Part shown: piece after piece, positions 35,101 to 43,423 of the stretch
Layout: each line of letters opens with the position of its first letter
Position numbering within the stretch: the stretch's first letter is position 1
NCBI GenBank assembly: GCA_905193145.1
Contig: CAJJNP010000004.1
Span: forward strand, 1 to 46,818
From: an uncultured Odoribacter sp.
GTDB taxonomy: Bacteria; Bacteroidota; Bacteroidia; Bacteroidales; Marinifilaceae
Reading direction: 5' to 3'
DNA: 46,818 bases
The notes under the pieces: model-generated
Told to the model about the DNA's origin: nothing
Seen by the model: only the letters and a program-made list of their open reading frames with translations
The model's database searches: none
Translations under genes and position numbers: made by a program

Positions 35101-35667
35101 AGCGGTTCTATCAATCCTGATGTATCCGGTGGATTTGATACCCATTTGACATTTAAGAAGCGTTTGTCTCTTTCTGTCGGATTTACCTATAATATCGGTG
35201 GTGTAAAACGTCTGCCTTCAGTATATGATAATAAGAACAAGGCCTTTGACCCAGTGGCAAATGTATCGACTAATCTGAATGACCGCTGGAGGAAGCCGGG
35301 TGATGAAAAATATACGGATATACCAGTGCTGTATAACGACCGCATAGCAGATGAGTTTGGATATAAAGGATTGAGAAATATGTCGGATGAAAGTCAGGAA
35401 TTTGCCTATTGTACTTATTTATATGATAATTCTTCCGTGCGTGTGGCTAAGGCAAGTTATCTGCGTCTTCGTTTGATAGGTCTGAGTTACATGATGCCTG
35501 AAAAATTATTAAATAAAGTGGGTATTTCGTCAATGGCATTGAGATTCCAAGCATCTAACCTGCATGTTTGGGCAAACAAGAAGTGGCAGGGATTGGATCC
35601 GGAAACCTCGGAAGCCAATATTCCTATTTTACCTTCTTATAGCTTTGGTATTAATGTGTCATTTTAA
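32101..35667 (+). CDS. SusC/RagA-type TonB-dependent transporter with STN signalling domain
   Basis: 1188 residues. Long signal region (hydrophobic about 21-38, VYAGAWSQ), STN domain (about 43-117: LKLENATLREVFKAVKQQTGVYFVF), carboxypeptidase-regulatory-like domain (about 126-205), TonB-box-like MDEVVVTGY, plug (about 215-340: QMLQGQIPGLMV, IRGTSTINGNKAPVWVVDGV, VLKDASATAIYGVKAANGVIVLTTKKG) and a 22-strand-type barrel ending IPILPSYSFGINVSF. The STN domain means that it both imports and signals to FecR. It is encoded 22 bases after fecR and 14 before susD. The cargo is not shown by sequence; peptide or glycan are both possible. Confidence 0.96.
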   Translation: MTKERVFEFFSTVEGKISLGMRLTVILTIILSMNVYAGAWSQTVNLKLENATLREVFKAVKQQTGVYFVFNEEEIADDHRLTMEVNDASLESAMSQILKGLPYSFECLEGMVVIKPMPQKDEKVKVLKGKVIDVHGEPLPGVTVMMEGSSRGCATDVNGEYMLVVENKHGIKIVYSFVGMHVETRTYTGQERIDVKMHEANLNMDEVVVTGYQTVNRRESASAVSVVKTDEIYVAGAASIDQMLQGQIPGLMVMNTSGEPSATPKIRIRGTSTINGNKAPVWVVDGVILEQNVPVSASDLNSEDAEYLIGNAISGISPQDIESITVLKDASATAIYGVKAANGVIVLTTKKGKLGKPRVSYHGEMVVNQRPSYRNFDLMNSAERMKLSKDIFEDGLMYGSTITLNPEDSYEGLLNELVNRRITRQEFAAKADEMAHRNTDWFDVLFRNSITHNHALSVAGGMEAIRYYFSAGYNNNQGAAKGSVSERFTSLAKVDVDLNKFTSFSTKIDFSTTKNDGYSVVNPFSYAYKTSRTLKPYEDDGDYHLYKNSSNYNYNVLKELDNTGKEAKMNDFNALLNLNVKLGWGISYQGVFSYHNSTTNTRDWKTDESNFVTKIRGYEYKAYDENSDEYWKSALPYGGILNQENTSKSGYTVRNTLNYVQILNGVHDINVMVGAEIRGNSYKGTSVTGYGWTPEFGERFMPVYTTKFNDTYALNGALLPSNTNSISRVASFFGTASYTYNNRYVFNFNIRSDGANKFGSNPKYRWLPTWSIAGKWSLTNESFLSNFADKGHFIAIRGSYGVQGNIHDDSTPNLILEIQDRNPVSSLDKSTIYRLPNPDLRWEKTSSWNVAADFSFFEGRLSGSVDVYKKHTEDLIMDKTVALSNGKARLFMNAGEMDNHGVEGNLSIGLLRTKLFDWNFNVNFGRNINKVTLANDDFYNNKEEVDLMLAGNLAVEGEKVGTMYSFDYAGLSHENGYPLFYGKDGKLYHEGDVTMMRLVKSGSINPDVSGGFDTHLTFKKRLSLSVGFTYNIGGVKRLPSVYDNKNKAFDPVANVSTNLNDRWRKPGDEKYTDIPVLYNDRIADEFGYKGLRNMSDESQEFAYCTYLYDNSSVRVAKASYLRLRLIGLSYMMPEKLLNKVGISSMALRFQASNLHVWANKKWQGLDPETSEANIPILPSYSFGINVSF

Positions 35668-35681
35668 AATTGATTTGAAAG

Positions 35682-37283
35682 ATGAAAAAAATATTATATA
35701 GTGGATGTGTCCTTGCCATTGTTGGTCTGTTGTCTGCATGCAATGATTATTTGAAAGAGGATTCAGGTGATTTGTTGATTCCTGGTAAAATAGAAGAATA
35801 TTCTCCCATGCTTTATGCTGAGGGATATCCTTCCAGTTTTAATGATGATGTGGCCTGGTTTAAATTGATGACGGATGATGTTGAGATGGGATGTTTGGAA
35901 ATAGATTCTTCCGATGTTGAAGTTGTAGGACGTAAGATTTGGGATTCATTTGATGCTCTGTCGGGAAAAGAGGGAAAGGAGGCGTATTCCTGGCGTTGGA
36001 ATTTGGGTGAGTTGTTGGCAGATAATTTCTGGGGAAAGCGTTATGAGAATATTCTGGCTTGTAATCTTGTTATCGATGCTTTGCCTGCAATGGAGTATGT
36101 GGAGCAGGATTCCGGCAAGTACAATTATCTGGCAGCACAGGCATACGGATTGCGCGCTTATCATTATTGGTGTTTGGTTAATACCTATGCCTTGCCTTAT
36201 GCTGAGGTAAATTTGGATCAACCGGGAGTGGTGATACGCACGACACCTCAAATTCAAATTACTCCGCGTCCTCGGGCTTCTATACGTGAGGTGTATAAAT
36301 TGATTAATTCTGATATTTCTTTGGCAGAGCAGTATGTAAACAAAAGTGTAGTTCCCGGAAATAAACACTTGTTGACTGAGCCTGCAATTTTATTGCTTGC
36401 TTCCCGTATTGCTCTTTTTCAGGAAAATTGGGATGAGGTGGTCCGTACCAGCGAGCTGTTTTTAGCACAAAATTCTAATGTATTTGATTTGAATGGTGTT
36501 GATACGGCTATTATGGGAATTGTTTCCAATTCAAAAGGTTTTAGTATGATGGACGGTATGTTGAATCCGGAGATTGTATTTACTTTTGGAAATCAATCTG
36601 TGTATTATGAATATTTGTCGGATAATGCTTCCGGACATATGTATGGATTGGGATTTCGGACTTCTTGTAGCGAAGAAAATTCTTTGATAAAAAGTTATGA
36701 AGAGAATGACTTGAGAAAGAAAGCTTATTTTATACAGGATGTTCCAGCTAAACCGGCAGAAAGTTTGTGGGAAGATGATAAACCTGCAGAATATCAATAT
36801 TATTATCCGGTGAAATACCGCCGTGTTTCCGGCTCTACAGCAGAAAAACCCAATGATAAATTATACCATGAAAATTGGAGAAGTGTTGAGGTAATGTTGA
36901 ATGTGGCAGAGGCTTATACCCGTAAAGAAAATACCGTGACTCAAAAAGCCATTGATTTATTGAATAAGTTGCGGAGTAAACGTATAAGCAATTATGTGGA
37001 TTTGCAAATGTCTGATTTTAATAGCGGAGAGGATTTATTGCATTTTATTTGGGATGAGCGTCGCAGAGAACTCTGTTTCGAGGAGGCAATGAGGTTTTGG
37101 GATTTGCGCCGTCAGGGAAGACCGCAAATCGTACATAAATGGTATAACTCCTGGAATACTTATGAAGTATATACTTTACCTGCAACATCTGCAAATTATG
37201 TATTGCGTATACCTGAAAGTGAGTTGAAATATAATACAGAGTGTATGGATAATACGAGAGAGAATATTACAGCGAATAAATAA
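35682..37283 (+). CDS. SusD/RagB-type substrate-binding outer-membrane lipoprotein
   Basis: 533 residues. Lipoprotein signal (GLLSAC, Cys20). SusD-fold hallmarks: YNYLAAQAYGLRAYHYWCLVNTYALPYAEV, the TPR-like helices RASIREVYKLINSDISLAEQYV, HENWRSVEVMLNVAEAYTRK, and the C-terminal ELCFEEAMRFWDLRRQGRPQ. It sits as a lid over the SusC channel and captures the cargo. The short N-terminal part (DLLIPGKIEEYSPMLYAEGYPSSFNDD) is like SusD proteins of ECF-sigma-linked loci. Bases and codons are markedly A+T-rich, like the rest of this operon. Confidence 0.95.
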   Translation: MKKILYSGCVLAIVGLLSACNDYLKEDSGDLLIPGKIEEYSPMLYAEGYPSSFNDDVAWFKLMTDDVEMGCLEIDSSDVEVVGRKIWDSFDALSGKEGKEAYSWRWNLGELLADNFWGKRYENILACNLVIDALPAMEYVEQDSGKYNYLAAQAYGLRAYHYWCLVNTYALPYAEVNLDQPGVVIRTTPQIQITPRPRASIREVYKLINSDISLAEQYVNKSVVPGNKHLLTEPAILLLASRIALFQENWDEVVRTSELFLAQNSNVFDLNGVDTAIMGIVSNSKGFSMMDGMLNPEIVFTFGNQSVYYEYLSDNASGHMYGLGFRTSCSEENSLIKSYEENDLRKKAYFIQDVPAKPAESLWEDDKPAEYQYYYPVKYRRVSGSTAEKPNDKLYHENWRSVEVMLNVAEAYTRKENTVTQKAIDLLNKLRSKRISNYVDLQMSDFNSGEDLLHFIWDERRRELCFEEAMRFWDLRRQGRPQIVHKWYNSWNTYEVYTLPATSANYVLRIPESELKYNTECMDNTRENITANK

Positions 37284-37299
37284 TTAAAAGAAGAAAGGT

Positions 37300-38265
37300 A
37301 TGAAGAATTTTATAAATATATGGATATGTGCAGCATTGTTTGAGTTTGCCAGTTGTTCTGAGGATATTAATCCGGATCCTGAATTGGGAGGACCTTTATA
37401 TGGTTTGTCAAAAGGGGAACCAGGCTCTGTAGAGGAACTGGTATATAATACATGGGAATATTGTGGTGTGTATTATCTTTATGATTATAACCAATTTGCT
37501 TTTCAAGTGTCTAATTGGAGCGGGTATTTTAACAAATGGTATACTCCTATTAAAGAAGAGAATAAGGAAATGATCAAGGATGTGGTTAATACTATTCAGC
37601 AAGAAGTCTTTGCTGGAATGGATGGAGACTTTATCCGTCGGAACTGGTTTGTCAGGGTCTTTCTATGTGATTCGCTTTGTAATAATTATGATTATTCTCC
37701 TGACGATTTGGTGGAAACTTATCTGGAAAATGAGGATATGTTGATTATTCCCAATATCGGAGATCGGATGAAAGGATACACAGAAAAGGATTGGACCACC
37801 TGGAAAGAAGCTTTTTCAAATCTGTTGATTTCTCGTTTGTATCTGGGTGCTACAGAACAGCCTACAGCTTTTTTGAATTTGCGATATAAAGATCCTAAAA
37901 CCGGTAAGGAAGTTACTGCAATATTTGCTCCATGGGAAAACGACCCGAAGAATGAGTATAGTCCAGATATATATACTTTCCGTAATAAAGGGTATATAAG
38001 AAGTAAACCAGATAAACGAGGTAAACCTACAGTTATGGTTGTAGATAGACAGTTGGATGTTTCAGACTATATCAACTTTTTGACCGGGACAACGAAAACA
38101 GAATTGAATCATGTGTTTGGTCGTTTCCCTAAGATATTGGAACGTACAATAGCTATTGTGCCTTATTTGACAGATATTCTGGGACTTGATATTGTAAAAA
38201 TGCAAAACACTAATTGTCCGGATGATAGAGTAGAAGCGGATTTCTTTAAGAATCTGAAAATGTAA
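37300..38265 (+). CDS. Unrecognised surface-type lipoprotein following SusD
   Basis: 321 residues. Lipobox FEFASC (Cys19). Rich in Trp, Tyr and Asp, e.g. NTWEYCGVYYLYDYNQFAFQVSNW and WTTWKEAFSNLLISRLYLG. The position after SusD and the early SVEELVYNTWEYCGVYYLYDY phrase weakly recall the zinc-metallopeptidase-like (Mx1) lipoproteins often found there. But no HExxH or other metal motif is present, so if related it is not an active enzyme of that type. A long second half without repeats (RYKDPKTGKEVTAIFAPWEND; PTVMVVDRQLDVSDYINFL). Probable role: an accessory binding protein of the SusCD complex. Confidence 0.6.
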   Translation: MKNFINIWICAALFEFASCSEDINPDPELGGPLYGLSKGEPGSVEELVYNTWEYCGVYYLYDYNQFAFQVSNWSGYFNKWYTPIKEENKEMIKDVVNTIQQEVFAGMDGDFIRRNWFVRVFLCDSLCNNYDYSPDDLVETYLENEDMLIIPNIGDRMKGYTEKDWTTWKEAFSNLLISRLYLGATEQPTAFLNLRYKDPKTGKEVTAIFAPWENDPKNEYSPDIYTFRNKGYIRSKPDKRGKPTVMVVDRQLDVSDYINFLTGTTKTELNHVFGRFPKILERTIAIVPYLTDILGLDIVKMQNTNCPDDRVEADFFKNLKM

Positions 38266-38287
38266 ATTGTTTGTCTAGTTTAATGAT

Positions 38288-39244
38288 ATGTTGAAAAGAT
38301 CTGTTATAACTGCTTTTTGTGTAGGGTGCTGTTTAGCAGCATCCGCACAAAATGATGTGGAGTTGTTAAAAAAGCAATACGAGGCAAACAAGCGTGATGT
38401 CAAGGCGGTGAAGGAATATGTGGAGGCGTTGGGAAATGCCAAGATGCGTCAAGAAGCTGAAAGGGTGATTCGTGAATATATGGCACGTTGTCCTGTATTG
38501 CAAATTGAAGATAAAGATACTTATTTGTTGTTGAGTAAATATGTTTTTTCCGATCCTTATTCCAATGTCTTTGAGTATGGAATATATGCTGCCAAGAAGA
38601 TGAAATGGGATAGAACCGATTCGGAAGATAGGTCTGCCTGGTTAAATAATCTTTTGAAAAAGGCAAATTCAGTTGTCGGGAATGAAGAGGAGGTGGATAA
38701 AAGGTATGAGGCATTGTCTGTATTAAGTCGTAATTTAAAAAAGGAGGTCGATAAGTTGTGCGAACCTTGTGGAGAAAACGGACATTATATTTTGCCTCCG
38801 TTTGATTCTGTTAAAGTGGCACATTTATCTTATTTAGTAAATAAAGGAGATTTATTCAACCAAGATGAAATGCGTCTTAAATTGGCAGTTGCTAAAGCTT
38901 TACATGGTAAACAGTATGATCAAGTAATACAGAGTTTGGAAATGATTGTAAATATGAATCTCATGGAGCTGAAAGGCAGTTATTTATTGGCTGTATTGTC
39001 TGTGTTGGCTGATGAATCATTAGAGGTAGTGCAAGTGAATAAAATGTTGTCATTTGCTTTACAGTTGACAGCATGGGGGAAAGCTAGTGGTGACGGAACT
39101 AATTATTATGGTTTGTTGGCTGAATTGTATGCTTTGTCCGGAGACCATGAAAATGCAAAAAAATATGACAAGTTATGCAAAGACATGGAAGCTGAATGTA
39201 TGAAGCGGTATAAGGATTTGTTTAATATGTTTCAAGGTAATTAA
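38288..39244 (+). CDS. Secreted helical (TPR-like) protein with a CxxC motif
   Basis: 318 residues. Signal peptide (residues 1-20, CCLAASAQ), then an almost all-helical protein with TPR-like helix pairs (DVKAVKEYVEALGNAKMRQEAERVIREYMARC; LLAELYALSGDHENAKKYDKLCKDMEAEC). A CEPC motif at residues 158-161 (DKLCEPCGENGHY) lies in a loop between helices; such a pair could be a redox or metal site. Not a family I can name. It is encoded between the SusD-following lipoprotein and the C25-like gene, 22 and 10 bases away, with two thioredoxin-fold proteins further down, so a redox link is possible. Confidence 0.6.
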   Translation: MLKRSVITAFCVGCCLAASAQNDVELLKKQYEANKRDVKAVKEYVEALGNAKMRQEAERVIREYMARCPVLQIEDKDTYLLLSKYVFSDPYSNVFEYGIYAAKKMKWDRTDSEDRSAWLNNLLKKANSVVGNEEEVDKRYEALSVLSRNLKKEVDKLCEPCGENGHYILPPFDSVKVAHLSYLVNKGDLFNQDEMRLKLAVAKALHGKQYDQVIQSLEMIVNMNLMELKGSYLLAVLSVLADESLEVVQVNKMLSFALQLTAWGKASGDGTNYYGLLAELYALSGDHENAKKYDKLCKDMEAECMKRYKDLFNMFQGN

Positions 39245-39254
39245 TTCCGGATAT

Positions 39255-40724
39255 ATGATGAATAGAATTGTTTTTACAATATTGTTAGTATGTCTGTTAT
39301 TGGCAGGTAATGGATTTCAGGTGATGGCTCAGCAGAAGAATGGGTATGTGGTAGCAGCTTCTAAGGAAATCCGTACAGATGCAGATTGGATGAATGTTGT
39401 GAATGCTCTGGTAAAAAGACATAAGGCGACAGTTGTGTATTATGAAAATGGATTAGGGGATATTTTGGAGCAGTTGCGTAATTTGACTCCGCGATATTTG
39501 GCCGTTGTGGATAAACCGGAACGGCTGAACCGAGAGTTTGTAATGGAAGGTCACCGATTGAGCCGCAAAATAGACAATGATATCTATGCTGATTATATAT
39601 GGAGTATTATTACCGGATATACAGCTGAAGATGCTATGCGTATGGTGGAAAAAAGTGCAAAACCTTTTGTAATCCGCACAGCATTGAATACAACAGGAGA
39701 GTTGAGTGATGGGAAATATTTTGAACGTTTTGCCTATATGAGTGATGGCGGTGAGCCTGGAGGTTGGGGAGAAAGAGGATTAGCAGATAGTGTGACTAGG
39801 AGTTATCAAATCAATAAGTGGGAGATATTGAGCAAATGGGTTGAGAAATATAAAGAAATCGATCCGGATTTGTTGGTGACATCTTCTCATGCTACAGAAA
39901 AAAATCTGGAAATGCCCTTTACTGTGGGTAATTTAAAACCTCAGGGTGGACGGCTGTATGCTGATTTTATTTCGCCTGAATTTTTAGAAGGTACTCAACA
40001 TCCAAGGGTCTATTTTGCAGCAGGTAATTGCTTGATTGGAAATATAAACAATGATCCGGAAAGTATGGCCGTCGCCTGGCTAAGCGGAATGGATGCAACA
40101 GCCATGGTGGGTTATGTTGTTACTACTTGGTATGGTCGTAATGGTTGGGGTGGTTTGAAATATTGGACTTCAAATGCAGGAAGGATGACTTTGGCACAGG
40201 CTGTTTATCTTAACCAACAAGAAATGTTGCATATAGAGGAGCAATGGAGTCCGCAAATACTGACTATCAACTACCCTTTTTCTAAGATGGAGTTGGGAGA
40301 GCGGGATGTGTTTGAAGAAGAATTTGAAGCGGTAATAGGTAAAAAACCGACAAAGGATCAAATGGGGTTTGTCCATGATAGAGATGTTGTTGTGATGTAT
40401 GGGGATCCTGCATGGGATGTAAAATTAAAAAATCCGCAGCCATTGGGTTATAAAGTTGATTTTAAGATAAAAGGAAAGCAGTGTCTTGTGACAATTACTA
40501 CAAATGAATACTTTGATAGTACTTTGGTGAAAGGAGGCAAACTAAAGCAAGAGCATGTCAATGATATTCCCTTGGCTTATTATTTCCCGCGGCGTGTGGC
40601 TAATCCACGTTTGGCAGATGGACAATCTTGGAATGTAGTTGTTGCAGAGGATTTTTTGCTGGTATATAATTGTGATTTTGAAAAGAATAAAAAATATACA
40701 ATCGTATTGGATATAGACAAATAA
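39255..40724 (+). CDS. Secreted gingipain-like (C25/clan CD-like) putative cysteine peptidase
   Basis: 489 residues. Signal peptide to about residue 25 (QVMAQQ). The order of elements resembles peptidase family C25: a first sub-domain GYVVAASKEIRTDADWMNVVNALVKRHKATVVYY, LTPRYLAVVDKPERL, then DNDIYADYIWSIITGYTAEDAMRMVEK (compare the YaDldGD...vGR...eA step of C25). A candidate catalytic His212 lies in LLVTSSHATEKNLEMPF, candidate Cys259 in RVYFAAGNCLIGNIN, and VVVMYGDPAWDVKL matches the closing GDP strand. A C-terminal beta domain (about 395-489) ends in YTIVLDIDK. Each assignment is by eye; the His is not in the usual GHG context. If active it would cleave proteins at the cell surface or in the periplasm. 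Confidence 0.55.
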   Translation: MMNRIVFTILLVCLLLAGNGFQVMAQQKNGYVVAASKEIRTDADWMNVVNALVKRHKATVVYYENGLGDILEQLRNLTPRYLAVVDKPERLNREFVMEGHRLSRKIDNDIYADYIWSIITGYTAEDAMRMVEKSAKPFVIRTALNTTGELSDGKYFERFAYMSDGGEPGGWGERGLADSVTRSYQINKWEILSKWVEKYKEIDPDLLVTSSHATEKNLEMPFTVGNLKPQGGRLYADFISPEFLEGTQHPRVYFAAGNCLIGNINNDPESMAVAWLSGMDATAMVGYVVTTWYGRNGWGGLKYWTSNAGRMTLAQAVYLNQQEMLHIEEQWSPQILTINYPFSKMELGERDVFEEEFEAVIGKKPTKDQMGFVHDRDVVVMYGDPAWDVKLKNPQPLGYKVDFKIKGKQCLVTITTNEYFDSTLVKGGKLKQEHVNDIPLAYYFPRRVANPRLADGQSWNVVVAEDFLLVYNCDFEKNKKYTIVLDIDK

Positions 40725-40736
40725 AATAGTGATAAA

Positions 40737-42146
40737 ATGAAAAAGTTAATTTTTTTGCTGTCAGCTCTTTTAATTAGCTTGGCAGCGTTACCCCAGGGTA
40801 TAGAATTTCATAAAGAGAGTTATGCAGAAGTGCTAAAAATGGCTAAAAAGCAGAAAAAGCTAGTATTTATTGACATATATACATCTTGGTGCGGTCCTTG
40901 TAAACATATGTCAAAAAATATTTTTCCACAGGCCAAGGCAGGGGTGTTTTATAACAGCCATTTCCTGAACTTGAAATTGGATGCAGAGAAAAGTGAAGAT
41001 GGTAAAATGGTGGCTAAAATGTTTGAGGTATCTGCCTATCCGACATTTCTTTTTATTGATGGAAATGGAGAGTTGGTATATCGTTTTTTGGGCGGAAGAG
41101 ATGTAAATATGTTTGTACAGGAAGGTAAAAAAGCATTAGAGGCTTATGCTGCTTATCCTGAATTGAAAAAGTGTGAAAGAAAGTATGAAAAAGGAGCACG
41201 TGACAAGAAATTTCTAGATCAGTATATTGTTTTGAAGGACAAGTCAGGTTTGGATTTTAGCGATTTGTTGCTTGACTATTATAAGTTTGTGGATGATTCT
41301 GAATTGTTGGATTCTGTCAATATTGCTCGTATAGCTAAAATGACATTGTTTGACAGTAAATTAGCCAACCGTTATGTAGATGCAGCTTGTAAAGAAGCTG
41401 CTAATCCTACAAAAAGTAAAAAAGCAACTAAGGAAATCAATAAGGCCATATGTTCGTTTTTAAGTGCTTGCTTGAAAACGACAGCGATGGCCGACCAGGA
41501 AAAATCTTTTGATGAGGTTTTAGTTTTAAAAGATCGTTTGTTTGTAGCAATTAAAGCAAAGGATAGCGCAACATCAGCTTCGATGGGCGGGGGTACAATT
41601 TATTTACCATCCAATTTATCTCGTTTGGATTACTATGCTTCAACAAAGAAGGTTGATAAATTTAATCAAACATTAGTTGATTATTTAGTGGAGCTTGAAA
41701 AGAAATATGAGGCAACGTATCAGGATAAAATAGAGATGCGTAAGGCAATGGACGAGCAGTTGAAGGCTGCTAAAGAAAAAGGTGATCAAAAAGAGTATGA
41801 ATCTGTAAAGCAAATGCGTGCTATGATGTTTGCTTTTTCTGGTATCGATGATTACTATACCTCTACAAGTATGGTGGAAAATGTAGAGAAGTATGAAGAA
41901 TTCTATACAGGGGAAAAAAATGATGCATATAAAGATAAGGTAGCCAATTGGTATGTGTTTTTACATAAATTGAGTCCTTCTGTAAAGACTGCTATTATTG
42001 TTGCTGATCATTTGATTGGCCTGGATAGAAAGGATTTAGCTGTAGAGGTGTTGACTTATGCTTTAGAGGAAGGAAAAGAGGGTGTCGGTGTAGAAGAAGC
42101 AGATATAAAAAATTGTCAATTAAAATTAGATGAATTGAAAAAGTAA
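40737..42146 (+). CDS. Exported thioredoxin-fold protein with long helical tail
   Basis: 469 residues. Signal peptide (about 1-20), thioredoxin domain (about 25-135) with the active site TSWCGPCKHM (Cys52, Cys55), cis-Pro in SAYPTFLFI and the phrase GGRDVNMFVQEGKKAL. The remaining 330 residues are Lys/Glu-rich and helical (DKIEMRKAMDEQLKAAKEKGDQKEYE) without recognised domain. It acts in the periplasm or at the surface as a disulfide reductant or oxidant. Encoded 12 bases after the C25-like gene. A GGG-rich STSASMGGGTIYLPSNL linker near residue 283 interrupts the helices. Confidence 0.85.
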   Translation: MKKLIFLLSALLISLAALPQGIEFHKESYAEVLKMAKKQKKLVFIDIYTSWCGPCKHMSKNIFPQAKAGVFYNSHFLNLKLDAEKSEDGKMVAKMFEVSAYPTFLFIDGNGELVYRFLGGRDVNMFVQEGKKALEAYAAYPELKKCERKYEKGARDKKFLDQYIVLKDKSGLDFSDLLLDYYKFVDDSELLDSVNIARIAKMTLFDSKLANRYVDAACKEAANPTKSKKATKEINKAICSFLSACLKTTAMADQEKSFDEVLVLKDRLFVAIKAKDSATSASMGGGTIYLPSNLSRLDYYASTKKVDKFNQTLVDYLVELEKKYEATYQDKIEMRKAMDEQLKAAKEKGDQKEYESVKQMRAMMFAFSGIDDYYTSTSMVENVEKYEEFYTGEKNDAYKDKVANWYVFLHKLSPSVKTAIIVADHLIGLDRKDLAVEVLTYALEEGKEGVGVEEADIKNCQLKLDELKK

Positions 42147-42207
42147 AAGTCAAAGATATGTGATTGTTTTTGGCAAATTTAGAATTGAATTATTATTTTA
42201 AAGTCGT

Positions 42208-43332
42208 ATGTATATGAAAAATATGTTGGCGGGTCTGGTTATGGCAATATGTTTAACCGGTTGTGGTAAAGAACAGACTTGTTATACAATCCAGGGAGAA
42301 TGGAAGGATGGAGATGGTAAGGTTGTATATTTAAAAAAAGATTTAGGAAACAAGAATTATGAGACGTTGGATTCTGCTATAGTGCGTAACGGACAATTTA
42401 AGATGCAAAAACCATTAGGCGATGTTGATGAGCGGATTTTATTTGTAAATGGTACTCCCAATGTCATAATTTTAGATTCAGTACCTATCAATGTAACATG
42501 TGAAACAATAAAAAAGAACATCAAAGGAAAAGAGGTGGAGCATGTGAGGACGGAGATTACAGGTAGTGTTGAACAGGATATTTTCAAGACAATATTGATG
42601 GCTCAGCGTGATGAAATGTTGGTGATGTTGGGTCTTTCTTTTATGGGAAAAGAAGGAAATAATCAACAGGTGCAGGATTCTTTGGCTCAGATGTATATAG
42701 CAACAAAGGCCAAAACTGCCCATATAATAGATAGTTTGGTGGCCAATTATCCAGATAGTTATGCAGTTGCTTTAATTATCAATAATTTCGTAGCAAAACA
42801 GAGAGAGGTTAATGAAGTGGAGTTGATGTATGCAGGATTGACTCCGCGAATCCAAAATGCGTATTTAGGGAAAAAATTGAAGGCGACAATTGAAGATATG
42901 CGGAAAACGGATATTGGCAGTACAGCTCCGGATTTCGTATTACAGACTCCTGATGGTAAAAATGTTTCGTTAAAAGATTTTCGCGGCAAATATGTATTGT
43001 TGGATTTCTGGGCATCTTGGTGCGGACCATGCTTGAGAGAAGTTCCTAACATTAAAAAGATTTATGATCTATATCATAGCAAAGGATTTGAAATATTAAG
43101 TGTTTCTTTGGATGACAATAAAGATAGTTGGATTGATGCCATTGAAAAGTATGATTTGAATTGGAATCATATTTCTTCATTGAAAGGATGGAAATGCCCT
43201 ATTGTAAAGTTATATAGTATAAGTGGAGTGCCGGCAATGTTTTTGTTGGATAAAGAAGGTAGAATTATAGCATCCGGTTTGAGAGGAAAGGAGTTGGAAA
43301 AACAGGTGGCTGATTTATTTAAGCTATATTAG
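42208..43332 (+). CDS. TlpA-like thiol-disulfide lipoprotein with DUF4369-type N-terminus
   Basis: 374 residues (372 if it starts at the second ATG, 42214). Lipobox CLTGC (Cys19). The N-terminal beta domain (about 25-115: YTIQGEWKDGDGKVVYLKKDLGNKNYETLDSAIVRNGQF) matches the DUF4369 domain common in Bacteroidota TlpA proteins. A helical linker follows, then an AhpC/TlpA thioredoxin domain (about 238-374: GSTAPDFVLQTPDGKNVSLKDFRGKYVLLDFWASWCGPC with Cys272 and Cys275, and SGVPAMFLLDKEG with the cis-Pro). It is the last gene of the operon. Such lipoproteins reduce disulfides in the periplasm. The preceding 60-base gap has no clear promoter. Confidence 0.92.
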   Translation: MYMKNMLAGLVMAICLTGCGKEQTCYTIQGEWKDGDGKVVYLKKDLGNKNYETLDSAIVRNGQFKMQKPLGDVDERILFVNGTPNVIILDSVPINVTCETIKKNIKGKEVEHVRTEITGSVEQDIFKTILMAQRDEMLVMLGLSFMGKEGNNQQVQDSLAQMYIATKAKTAHIIDSLVANYPDSYAVALIINNFVAKQREVNEVELMYAGLTPRIQNAYLGKKLKATIEDMRKTDIGSTAPDFVLQTPDGKNVSLKDFRGKYVLLDFWASWCGPCLREVPNIKKIYDLYHSKGFEILSVSLDDNKDSWIDAIEKYDLNWNHISSLKGWKCPIVKLYSISGVPAMFLLDKEGRIIASGLRGKELEKQVADLFKLY

Positions 43333-43349
43333 TTAATTGTTTGATGTTT

Positions 43350-43396
43350 AAAGCCACTTCATTTTATGGGAATTTCTCTTAAAATGAAGTGGCTTT
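43350..43396. terminator. Strong hairpin terminator between convergent operons
   Basis: AAAGCCACTTCATTTT (43350-43365) and AAAATGAAGTGGCTTT (43381-43396) form a perfect 16-bp stem with a 15-base loop, between the end of the TlpA-like gene and the end of the Rpn-like gene. The stem's A/T ends supply a short U tract in either direction, so it can serve both transcripts. Confidence 0.85.
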
Positions 43397-43423
43397 CTTT
43401 AGGTTTAATTTAATCACTTGTTT

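Noticed and set aside
39255..40724. C25-like protein as the missing pilus-maturation protease
   Set aside because: It is in a different operon more than 20 kb away with other partners, and its specificity cannot be read from sequence; the link would be speculation.
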